Of a stretch of 64,000 bases of DNA, positions 7,891 to 14,951 are shown piece after piece. The notes beneath the pieces were generated by a model that did not search any database, was not told the origin of the DNA, and was given only the letters and a program-made list of their open reading frames with translations. The position numbers were made by a program, and so were the translations under genes. This DNA is from Pseudonocardia petroleophila (GTDB lineage Bacteria; Actinomycetota; Actinomycetes; Mycobacteriales; Pseudonocardiaceae). The stretch lies in NCBI RefSeq assembly GCF_014235185.1, contig NZ_CP060131.1:5835501-5899500 (forward strand). The letters are read 5' to 3'. Position 1 is the first letter of the stretch; every line of letters begins with the position of its first letter.

Positions 7891-8853
7891 GTGATGCGCG
7901 GGTTCGGCGGGCTCGAGGCTGCGGCCTGCCTGATCGGGTACGGGATCGTCGTGGCGGCCCTGGCGCCACGCGTCCTCGCGCACCGCAGACACCTGGATCG
8001 GGTGCCGACGCTCGGCGTGACAGTCTGGTTGGCGGGCTTCCTCGGCGTCCTGGTCGCGTGGGTGGGCGCGGTGCTCCTGGTCGCGGCCGACGTACTCCTG
8101 TCCTCTGACGTCCGGCATGTCGTGGACCGGTGCGTCGCCTCCTTCTGCGCGGCGGCGCTCGGCGCCCACGGCACGGTCGGTCAGTGGCTGGCGGTCGGGT
8201 CGGCGGTCGTTCTGGTCGCCGGGACCCTCGGTACCGGGTTCGGACTGAGCCGCGCGCTGCTGCGGTTCCGCGCTCGCACACACCGCCACGCCGACGCCGC
8301 CCGGTTGCTCGGACGATACGACGACGCGCTGGGCGCGGTGATCCTGGACGTGCCGGAGAGGGTCGTCTACGCCATCGCTGGACGCCCGCCCACGATCGTC
8401 CTGAGCCGCTCTGCGCTGCGCGCCCTCGACGAGAACCAGCTCGCCGTCGTCCTGGCGCACGAGCGGGCCCACCTGACGGGCCGCCATCACCTGGTTCGTG
8501 GCCTCAGCAGCGCGCTGGCCCGGGTCATGCCACGGATACCGCTGTTCACCGCGGGCCACCGCGAGCTCGCCCGGCTGGTGGAGATGTGCGCGGACGACGC
8601 GGCGATCCGCAACCGCGACGCACGACACCTCGTCAGCGCCCTGCTGGCGCTCACCGCGCCGGTCAGCATCCCGGGGTCTGCCTTGGCCGCCGCGGCCGGC
8701 GGCGGGGTGATCCGACGCGCGGAGCGGCTCATGTCGCGCCCGAGCCGCGGCGCGCTCCGGTGGACGCGAGTACTGCTCATGGCCGGATCCGTCGCGCTGC
8801 TCGCCGGGCCGGTCGTGGTGGGCTCCGTGCTGTGTGGCGTCCTACCGTTCTGA
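7891..8853 (+). CDS. M56-family membrane metalloprotease (BlaR1-like), copy 1
   Basis: A 320-residue integral membrane protein with the zinc protease motif HERAH (H190-E191-H194, in LAHERAHLTGRHH) and a downstream glutamate-rich helix (LVEMCADDAA). Such proteins sense envelope stress or antibiotic and inactivate the BlaI partner. It lacks a penicillin-binding sensor domain, so the signal is unknown. Odd feature: its first residues, MRGFGGLEAA, and the RBS and bases before them copy the start of a blaI gene, whereas paralogue 2 begins MTAAACLIVYG. The gene thus looks like a fusion of a blaI 5' end to M56. Confidence 0.85.
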   Translation: MMRGFGGLEAAACLIGYGIVVAALAPRVLAHRRHLDRVPTLGVTVWLAGFLGVLVAWVGAVLLVAADVLLSSDVRHVVDRCVASFCAAALGAHGTVGQWLAVGSAVVLVAGTLGTGFGLSRALLRFRARTHRHADAARLLGRYDDALGAVILDVPERVVYAIAGRPPTIVLSRSALRALDENQLAVVLAHERAHLTGRHHLVRGLSSALARVMPRIPLFTAGHRELARLVEMCADDAAIRNRDARHLVSALLALTAPVSIPGSALAAAAGGGVIRRAERLMSRPSRGALRWTRVLLMAGSVALLAGPVVVGSVLCGVLPF

Positions 8854-8920
8854 CCGTAGGTACCTCACCGCGCACCCGGACACGCGCCGTGCCGACCACC
8901 GACGGCCCTCGACGACCGGC

Positions 8921-9817
8921 TCAGACCGGGGTGTCGCGGTCCTCGTGACGGGCCGGCTCGCACTGCACGGTGACGTGGGTGATCCCGTATCCATCGGCCA
9001 GCAGGGCCAGCACCCGGTCGAGCACATCGTGGTAGTCGGCGCCATCGGCCACGACCACGTGCCCGGAGGCGTTCTCCATCCCTGAGGTCAGGGTCCACAC
9101 GTGCAGGTCGTGGACGTCGAGCACATCCGGCAGCTCGATGATGCGCCGCCGGATCGCCTCGACATCCATCCCCGGCGGGGCGACCTGCATGAGGATGCGC
9201 AGCGCCTGGGCGGTGAGCGTCCAGGTCCGCGGCAGGATGAACAGGCCGATCGCGGCGCCGACGATGGGGTCGGCGTAGGGCCAGCCCGTCGTGTAGATCA
9301 CGACCGCGGCCACGATCACGCCGGCCGAGCCGAGCAGGTCGCCCAGCACTTCCAGGTAGGCGCCGCGCAGGTTGATGCTCTCCTTCGACCCGGCCGTGAG
9401 CAACCGGAAGCTGATCAGGTTCACGACCAGGCCGAGGACGGCGACGACCAGCAGCGGGAGACCGGGCACATCCGGCGGATCGGAGAGCCGCTGCACGGCC
9501 TCGTAGAGCACGTATCCGGCCACGCCGAACAGCAGCAGGCCGTTGGCCAGTGCAGCGAGCACCTCGAGCCGGTAGGTGCCGTAGGTGCGCTGGGAGGTGG
9601 CCGGCCGTTGCGCCAGCGTGATCGCGGCCAGTGCCATGCCCAGCCCGAGGACGTCGGTGCCCATGTGGGCGGCGTCCGAGAGCAGCGCCAATGATCCGAA
9701 CGCCAGCCCGGCCACCAGCTCGACGACCATGTACCCGGCGGTCAGCGCGAACGCGATGACCAGCGGTCGGCGGTGCCGGCCGCCCGATGTCGCGGCGCCG
9801 TGCCCATGACCCTGACC
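8921..9817 (-). CDS. Cation diffusion facilitator, zinc-type exporter
   Basis: About 298 residues with six membrane helices and a cytoplasmic C-terminal domain. The second helix has the HxxxD metal site in SDAAHMGTD. The fifth helix has ExxxD (YLEVLGD) where many zinc CDFs have HxxxD, and the His-rich N-terminus is GQGHGHG. It exports Zn2+ or a similar divalent ion in exchange for protons. The start is set at GTG 9817, preceded by GGGAGG at good spacing. An in-frame GTG at 9850 would lie inside the upstream palindrome. The next gene upstream on the same strand is an L,D-transpeptidase. Confidence 0.85.
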   Translation of the reverse strand, partial: GQGHGHGAATSGGRHRRPLVIAFALTAGYMVVELVAGLAFGSLALLSDAAHMGTDVLGLGMALAAITLAQRPATSQRTYGTYRLEVLAALANGLLLFGVAGYVLYEAVQRLSDPPDVPGLPLLVVAVLGLVVNLISFRLLTAGSKESINLRGAYLEVLGDLLGSAGVIVAAVVIYTTGWPYADPIVGAAIGLFILPRTWTLTAQALRILMQVAPPGMDVEAIRRRIIELPDVLDVHDLHVWTLTSGMENASGHVVVADGADYHDVLDRVLALLADGYGITHVTVQCEPARHEDRDTPV

Positions 9818-9838
9818 CACGTCCCACACCTCCCGGCA

Positions 9839-9866
9839 CGTCTCATGCACAGATGCGCATGAGACG
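9839..9866. promoter_or_regulatory. Perfect 10-bp inverted repeat, likely operator of the CDF gene
   Basis: CGTCTCATGC (9839-9848) and GCATGAGACG (9857-9866) are exact reverse complements around an 8-base spacer. On the minus strand it lies directly after a TAGCAT -10-like box (9872-9867) and before the CDF start, ideal for a repressor. It is unlike the CTAC/GTAG dyads of the island, so a different metal sensor is implied. Confidence 0.65.
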
Positions 9867-9880
9867 AATGCTAGCAGGCT

Positions 9881-10384
9881 CTACACGGCATCGTCATGCA
9901 CTTGGACCTCGTCACCGACCTGCAGGTAGTCGAAGAACGCAGCGGCCTCGTCGTGCGCCAGCCGGACGCAGCCCGCGGACTTGGTTTGCAGGTTGCCTTC
10001 GTGAAACGCGATGCCGCCGGGGGCGAAGAACACTGCGTAGGGCATCGGCGCGCCCGACTCCCCGCTGATGTGGTCCTTGTTCTTCCACTCGACCTGGAAC
10101 CGTCCGGCCGGTGTGCGGTCCTCACCGCCGGCCCCGATGCTGATCGGCACCGGCCCCCGCAGGACCTGACCGTCCTGGAAGAGCCAAGCTTGGAGGCCGA
10201 CGAGGTCGACGCATGCGGCGGCGGTCGCGGTGCAGGGAGTGCCCGGCACGACCGGCGGACCAGCCTCCTGGGCCACGGCGATGGTTCCGGCGGAGACCAG
10301 CGTGGCGGCGACGAGAGCAAGCACGACCGCACCCCGGCGCCCTCTCCACGACACGCGCCGACCCACGACCCCGAAGCTGCCCAT
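9881..10384 (-). CDS. Exported L,D-transpeptidase (YkuD), copy 1
   Basis: A 167-residue protein with a membrane-spanning N-terminal signal and a YkuD catalytic domain ending HEGNLQTKSAGCVRL, the HX(n)SxGCxR signature with the nucleophilic cysteine. It would form 3-3 cross-links in peptidoglycan or attach proteins to it. A CVDL segment near the front adds two extra cysteines (PGTPCTATAAACVDL) shared with paralogue 2 at 52373. The start at 10384 has GGAAAGGA upstream. It is divergent from the M23 peptidase gene. Confidence 0.85.
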   Translation of the reverse strand: MGSFGVVGRRVSWRGRRGAVVLALVAATLVSAGTIAVAQEAGPPVVPGTPCTATAAACVDLVGLQAWLFQDGQVLRGPVPISIGAGGEDRTPAGRFQVEWKNKDHISGESGAPMPYAVFFAPGGIAFHEGNLQTKSAGCVRLAHDEAAAFFDYLQVGDEVQVHDDAV

Positions 10385-10631
10385 GCTGGTCCTTTCCGCA
10401 CTCGACACCCCGTGCAACGGCCGAGCCCGAGTGAGGGCACGGGATTGAACCCGATCGTGTCCGCGGCCGTGCCATGGTCACGGAACAGCAACGGGGGGAC
10501 GGACGCCGCCCCTCCGACGGCGTTGCGACGGCCCTGCTAACGTCCGAGTACTTCGATCACAACCCGATCACGACGGACGGTCCGAGCTCCCCACAGGCCG
10601 CCGCCGGATCGACGTCGAGAAGGACTCCGTC

Positions 10632-11483
10632 GTGGCGCGCCACCGCTCCCCCAGCGGCGCGCGGACGTCCGAGCCCGACCGGAGGATGCCGTCAGGCATC
10701 GTCGCGGCCGGCAGGACGCACCGCCTGCCACCGCCTCCCGGCGGTACCTACTGCGCGCGAACACTGGTCGCCGCGGTGGCGGCCGGAGCCGCGGTGGCCG
10801 CGGCCGAGACGGTGATCGTCCCCGTTGGTGACGATCTCGAGCCCGTCGTGCTCAGCGCAATGGTCCCCGTCCCGGACGCGCACACGGCGACGGTGACCGC
10901 CGCGGCGTCCTGGGACGGCGTCGGCGGTGACCAGCCCCTGCCGCTCACCGCGGCCGCTGCACATGCGGACGACTCCCCCGTCGACGTTCGCAACCTGACC
11001 AAGGCCGTCGAGATCGGGCAGGAACTCGCCCGGCAGGCGGCGATCCTCGACTCGGCCCTCGCCGCAGGCGCTCCGGGCGCGGCGTTGTTCGGGGACAGCG
11101 CGTTCGCCCAACCGGTGACGGGCCGGGTCACCTCGTTGTCCGGTCCCCGGTGGGGCCGCACCCACAACGGCCTCGACGTCGCCAACGCCATCGGCACGCC
11201 CATCTTCGCCGTGACCGACGGTGTCGTGGAGAAGTCGGGCCCGGCCAGCGGTTTCGGCCTGTGGGTGGTCCTGCGGCATCCCGACGGCACCCGGTCGGTC
11301 TACGGCCACATCAACCGCACCTACGTCGAGGTCGGGCAGCAGGTGTCCGCCGGTGCCCAGATCGCCGAGGTGGGCAACCGCGGCTTCTCCACAGGGCCAC
11401 ACCTGCACCTGGAGATCTGGGACGTCGACGGCACCAAACTCGACCCGACTGCGTGGCTGCAGGAACGCGGCGTCGACGTCTGA
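10632..11483 (+). CDS. M23 (LytM-type) peptidoglycan peptidase, copy 1
   Basis: A 283-residue secreted or membrane-anchored protein. The C-terminal half is an M23 domain with HNGLDVANAIG (HxxxD zinc ligands) and TGPHLHLEIWD (HxH). The N-terminal half holds one hydrophobic segment (LVAAVAAGAAVAAAETVIV) and a helical linker ending ALVKAV-like (LTKAVEIGQEL). It should cut cross-bridges in peptidoglycan or act as a wall-enzyme regulator. It begins VARHRSP, the same as paralogue 2 on the minus strand at 57536. The 229 bases after it, before the next gene, show nothing clear. Confidence 0.85.
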   Translation: MARHRSPSGARTSEPDRRMPSGIVAAGRTHRLPPPPGGTYCARTLVAAVAAGAAVAAAETVIVPVGDDLEPVVLSAMVPVPDAHTATVTAAASWDGVGGDQPLPLTAAAAHADDSPVDVRNLTKAVEIGQELARQAAILDSALAAGAPGAALFGDSAFAQPVTGRVTSLSGPRWGRTHNGLDVANAIGTPIFAVTDGVVEKSGPASGFGLWVVLRHPDGTRSVYGHINRTYVEVGQQVSAGAQIAEVGNRGFSTGPHLHLEIWDVDGTKLDPTAWLQERGVDV

Positions 11484-11712
11484 GCGGCCGAGCCGGCCCA
11501 GCGGCTTGGGGACCTGTAGCAACGGTCCGGGCACCGCTCACAGCACCCAGCAGCACGGTCGTCGCGTCACCGGGGTCCCGATGCGCCGGGGTCGGTGTCC
11601 GTTTCGTACGGTCGCTGGACCACGGCCCGGTAACGGAACGGAAACGGACGCTCCCCGCTCCGCCTGCTCCCCGCTCGCTTCCGACCGGCCGTCCGGCACG
11701 AGAGGTCCGTTC

Positions 11713-12480
11713 GTGGCACGGCACAGCGCTCCATCGCGCCGATCGACGGCGCGCGTACGTCCCGCCCCCGCACCTTCCGCCCCCGCGCGGCACGCTTCCC
11801 GCACGAGCAGTCTGGCCGCGCGCTACGGATCCACCGGGGTCCTGGCCGTCACCGCTGTCAGCTGCGGCGCTCTCGCGACCGGTGAGCACCTGCCGATCGC
11901 CGAAGCGGACGTCGCACCGGCCGCGGTCCAGCTCGACACGCTCACATCGCCGGCCCTCCCCGACAGCCCCACCCTTCTGTCCAGCGTCGCACCGGTCGCT
12001 CCCGAGCCCACCACCTTCGACGCCGGCGCTCTGGTCAAGGCCGTGACCCTGGGCGAGGAACAGCAGGCCCGGCAGGAGGCCGAGGCGGCAGAGGCCGCCG
12101 CGGCGGAGGCCCGCGAGGAGGAGGAGCGCCGCGCGAGCAGCTGCGCTGCTGGGGACTCCGGTTTCGAGACCGTCCAACCCGGGGTGACCGACGCCGGCAC
12201 CGAGCTGCGCTGCCGGTTCGGCGTCGACACCGTCTACGGCGTCGCCGGTCGTGCCGGCACCTCCGACCACCCCGCCGGGCTCGCGCTCGATCTCATGGTC
12301 GACCGCGACCCCGGTGAGCAGCTCGCCGAGTACGCCGTCGAGAACATGGACCGGCTCGGGATCAAGTACGTGATCTACCGTCAGCGGATCAACACCGGGT
12401 CGGGCTGGGAGGCCATGGAGGACCGCGGCGGGGTGACGGCCAACCACATGGACCATGTCCACGTGTCGTTCGAGGACTGA
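11713..12480 (+). CDS. Exported M15/D-Ala-D-Ala peptidase-like protein
   Basis: A 255-residue protein with a GTG start after GAGAGG. It starts VARHSAP like the M23 proteins, has one membrane segment (GVLAVTAVSCGALATG), a short Glu/Ala coiled helix (about residues 115-140, EEQQARQEAEAAEAAAAEAR), then a domain with SDHPAGLALDLMVD and NHMDHVHVSFED. The spaced His, Asp and HxH are those of the M15/ARB_07466-like C-terminal fold. A related domain ends the protein encoded at 55294-56559. Wall-linked peptidase activity is likely but not certain, since some members bind rather than cleave. Confidence 0.75.
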   Translation: MARHSAPSRRSTARVRPAPAPSAPARHASRTSSLAARYGSTGVLAVTAVSCGALATGEHLPIAEADVAPAAVQLDTLTSPALPDSPTLLSSVAPVAPEPTTFDAGALVKAVTLGEEQQARQEAEAAEAAAAEAREEEERRASSCAAGDSGFETVQPGVTDAGTELRCRFGVDTVYGVAGRAGTSDHPAGLALDLMVDRDPGEQLAEYAVENMDRLGIKYVIYRQRINTGSGWEAMEDRGGVTANHMDHVHVSFED

Positions 12481-12532
12481 CGCCAACCCGCGCCATCCGC
12501 CGCACCCGTCCGTTGTTATCGTCGCTGACGTC

Positions 12533-12931
12533 ATGAGCAGCGTCCGCGTGCCCCGTTCCCGCCGCCCGGCGGTCGGATGGGGCACGCGTGCCGTGCTGGC
12601 GATCGCGATCCTCGCCCAGCTGTTCGCCTGCCAGGCGCTGCTGGCCCCGACCGGTCCCGCACCGGCGGCGGCCGTGATCCAGGATCTCGGGCACGGGATC
12701 GGGCACGACACCGTGTGCGAGGCCGGTGCTACGCCGGTCATCGCAGGCGCTGCGCGCGCCCTGGTCCCCGACTGCTTGCCGCCGGCCGACCCGGCCCTCG
12801 TTCTCGTCGCTCTGATCGCGGCCGGTCTCGTCGCCGCGCGGGCCACCGCGGGCGGGACCGCTCCGTGGGCTCCGCGCCGCCTACTGCCGGGACGCCGCCG
12901 ACTGCTCGCCGTCGGCATCGCCCGGGTGTGA
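12533..12931 (+). CDS. Small exported/membrane protein, unknown
   Basis: A 132-residue protein that I do not recognise. It has a basic start, one signal-like helix ending in a lone cysteine (ILAQLFACQALLAP), a middle with GHGIGHDTVCEAGA and DCLPPADPA, then a second helix (LVLVALIAAGLVAARA) and an Arg-rich tail. Paired His and Cys in the exported loop are compatible with metal binding. A GTTATC box shortly upstream and no RBS suggest a leaderless mRNA. It sits between wall enzymes and the DsbA-VKOR pair. Confidence 0.55.
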   Translation: MSSVRVPRSRRPAVGWGTRAVLAIAILAQLFACQALLAPTGPAPAAAVIQDLGHGIGHDTVCEAGATPVIAGAARALVPDCLPPADPALVLVALIAAGLVAARATAGGTAPWAPRRLLPGRRRLLAVGIARV

Positions 12932-12937
12932 TGACGC

Positions 12938-12958
12938 AGCGGCCCCTCCAGGGCCGCT
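12938..12958 (+). terminator. Hairpin after the small membrane gene
   Basis: AGCGGCCC (12938-12945) pairs with GGGCCGCT (12951-12958) around a 5-base loop. A second G+C hairpin (CCGGGCG/CGCCCGG) follows at 12971-12987. There is no U-tract, as is common in actinobacteria. Confidence 0.5.
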
Positions 12959-13120
12959 AGGTCCCGGCGGCCGGGCGGTCCGCCCGGCTAAGCCCACCGT
13001 CCGCCGCACCTCGCGCTCGGACCCTCGACCGGCCGCCGCCCGGCCCCGCCGCGTCCCCACCCGATGTCGCAGCCGGCGCATCCGCCGACCCATCCGTGAA
13101 CCCGCCCCCAGAGAGGCATC

Positions 13121-13792
13121 ATGACGAAGAACCTCCGGGCCACCCTGACCGTCGTACTCGTGGTCCTCGCCGTCCTCGTCGGCGCCCTGCTCCTCACCCG
13201 CAACGACACCGCGGTCCCCGACTTCGCCGGTGGGCAACCGGCCGCCCAGCTGGTACCCGACGAGGTACTCGTCCGCGCCGACAGCCACCTCCTGTCCACC
13301 CCGTCCGAGAGCCGGGCCACCTTCGTCGAGTTCCTCGACTTCGAGTGCGAGTCCTGCCGGGCCGCGTTCCCCGCCGTCGAGCAGCTGCGCGCCGAGTACG
13401 GCGACCGCGTCACTTTCGTCGCCCGCTACTTCCCCATCCCCAGCCACGCGAACGCCGAGAACTCCGCCGTCGCGGTCGAGGCGGCCGCCCGGCAAGGCCG
13501 CTTCGAGGACATGTACCGCACGATGTTCGAGACCCAGACGCAGTGGGGCGAGCAGCAGGAGTCGCAGGCTGCCCTGTTCCGGCAGTTCGCCGTCGACCTG
13601 GGTCTCGATCTCGTCGCCTACGACCAGGCCGTGTCCGATCCCGCCACTCTCGAGCGCGTGCTCCGGGACCGGGCGGACGGCGAGGTGGCCGGCGTGCAGG
13701 GCACCCCCACGTTCTTCCTCGACGGCGCGCGTCTCGAGCCGGAGTCCCTCGACGACCTCCGGTCCCAGCTCGACCTCGCCCTCGCCCGATAG
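13121..13792 (+). CDS. DsbA-family thiol oxidase, membrane-anchored
   Basis: A 223-residue protein: N-terminal anchor helix (TLTVVLVVLAVLVGALLL), then a DsbA thioredoxin fold with active site CESC (C76, C79 in DFECESCRAAFPAVE), an alpha insertion, and the cis-proline segment GVQGTPTFFLDG. It oxidises cysteine pairs in exported proteins and is itself re-oxidised by the VKOR encoded 10 bases downstream. The start at 13121 has AGAGAGG in front. Placement in a metal island suggests protection or refolding of exported copper proteins. Confidence 0.88.
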   Translation: MTKNLRATLTVVLVVLAVLVGALLLTRNDTAVPDFAGGQPAAQLVPDEVLVRADSHLLSTPSESRATFVEFLDFECESCRAAFPAVEQLRAEYGDRVTFVARYFPIPSHANAENSAVAVEAAARQGRFEDMYRTMFETQTQWGEQQESQAALFRQFAVDLGLDLVAYDQAVSDPATLERVLRDRADGEVAGVQGTPTFFLDGARLEPESLDDLRSQLDLALAR

Positions 13793-13802
13793 GAGAAGGT
13801 CC

Positions 13803-14420
13803 ATGTCCCCACTCGACGTACGGGCCCGGGGCACCGCGCCCCCGGCCGAGGCCGGCACGTTCCTGGGCCGGGCGACCGGCTGGATCCTCCTCGCCGGAGG
13901 CAGCGTCGGCGCCCTGGCCGCCTTCGCGCTGATCCTCGACCGCATCGCCCTGCTCGAGGACCCCGAGTTCGTCCCGGCGTGCAGCATCGACCCGGTCCTG
14001 TCCTGCGGATCGATCATGTCGTCACCGCAGTCCGAGGTGTTCGGCTTCCCCAACCCCCTCATCGGCCTGCTCGCATTCCCCGTCGTCGCCACCCTCGGTG
14101 CGGCGGTGGTCGGCGGCGTCGCCCTCCCCCGGTGGATGTGGTTGGGGCTGCAGGTCGGTGCGACGGCCGGTGTCCTGTTCGTCCACTGGTTGATCGCGCA
14201 GAGCCTCTACGTGATCGGCGCGCTGTGCCCGTACTGCATGGCCGTGTGGGTCGTGACCATCACCGTGTTCTGGTACACGACGCTGCACAACCTGGGCCGC
14301 GGACCGGCCGGTTCCCGGCTCGCCGGGTACCACGGGGCCGTGCTCGCCGTCTGGCTGGTCGCGGTCGCCACGCTGGTGGCGGTGCGCTTCTGGCCCTACT
14401 GGACGGGACTCCTGCCATGA
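13803..14420 (+). CDS. Vitamin K epoxide reductase (VKOR) family protein
   Basis: A 205-residue polytopic membrane protein. The quinone-site CxxC is CPYC (C142, C145 in GALCPYCMAVW). The loop cysteines are in PACSIDPVLSCGSIMSSPQSE, and the FGFPNPLIGL segment is typical of the family. It re-oxidises DsbA and passes electrons to menaquinone. The stop overlaps the start of the next small membrane gene (ATGA), so dsbA, VKOR and that gene form an operon. Confidence 0.9.
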   Translation: MSPLDVRARGTAPPAEAGTFLGRATGWILLAGGSVGALAAFALILDRIALLEDPEFVPACSIDPVLSCGSIMSSPQSEVFGFPNPLIGLLAFPVVATLGAAVVGGVALPRWMWLGLQVGATAGVLFVHWLIAQSLYVIGALCPYCMAVWVVTITVFWYTTLHNLGRGPAGSRLAGYHGAVLAVWLVAVATLVAVRFWPYWTGLLP

Positions 14421-14689
14421 CCTCCTTCGTGCTGGCCAGCTACGCGATCACCGGACGCCGCGAGATCTGGCCGCTGCTCGTGGTCGCCGGGCTGGTGGTG
14501 CTGCTCGTCACCGGCCTACTGGTCGCGCAGCTGACCGATCCCGACCGCAGGCGACGGGCCATCGAGCGCCGGGCAGTGATCGCCGGTGTCCCCTCCATCG
14601 GCCCGGAGGCCGACGCCCACGCGCCCGAGAAGGCGCATGACGAGTCCGGCGACGTCGACGTTCCGCACCAGGACCGGAGATCCGAGTGA
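14417..14689 (+). CDS. Small single-pass membrane protein with LTDPDRR motif
   Basis: A 90-residue protein with one helix (IWPLLVVAGLVVLLVTGLLVAQ) followed at once by LTDPDRRRR and an acidic, charged tail. It is coupled to VKOR by an ATGA overlap. A 78-residue protein at 46161-46397 has the same helix-LTDPDRR layout and is coupled to the PBP gene, so this is a small family of the island. Function unknown. A scaffold for the neighbouring membrane enzyme is a guess. Confidence 0.7.
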   Translation: MTSFVLASYAITGRREIWPLLVVAGLVVLLVTGLLVAQLTDPDRRRRAIERRAVIAGVPSIGPEADAHAPEKAHDESGDVDVPHQDRRSE

Positions 14690-14756
14690 CCGGCTCGGCG
14701 TGTCGGTCCACGGCGCCGATCCCCGATAGGCGATCCCTCGTCCGATCCCTCACCTC

Positions 14757-14792
14757 GACGGGCGCCCGCCCGCTCCCGGGCGGGCGCCCGTC
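14757..14792 (+). terminator. Strong hairpin ending the dsbA-VKOR operon
   Basis: A perfect 16-bp stem: GACGGGCGCCCGCCCG (14757-14772) and CGGGCGGGCGCCCGTC (14777-14792) around CTCC. No U-tract follows. Confidence 0.7.
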
Positions 14793-14807
14793 ACGGAAGG
14801 ACCCTTC

Positions 14808-14951
14808 ATGACCACACTCCAGGCGATCGGCGTGTTCGCCGGGATCCCCGTGCTCGTCCTGCTGGTGATCGCGCTTCCCCTCTACGGCGGCAGCTGGTTC
14901 CGGCGACTGACCCGCCGCGGCACCGGTCCCGACCGATCACACCCGAGCTGA
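14808..14951 (+). CDS. 47-residue membrane microprotein (CtaJ-like start)
   Basis: ATG at 14808 with GGAAGGA upstream. The product starts MTTLQAIGVFAGIP, spans the membrane once (PVLVLLVIALPLYGG) and ends basic. The opening T-x-x-A-x-x-x-FAGIP resembles the actinobacterial aa3 oxidase subunit CtaJ and the protein encoded at 59267. Its last 15 bases overlap the 3' end of the convergent copD/ctaG gene, whose CtaG part is also oxidase-linked. The role is inferred only. Confidence 0.6.
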   Translation: MTTLQAIGVFAGIPVLVLLVIALPLYGGSWFRRLTRRGTGPDRSHPS

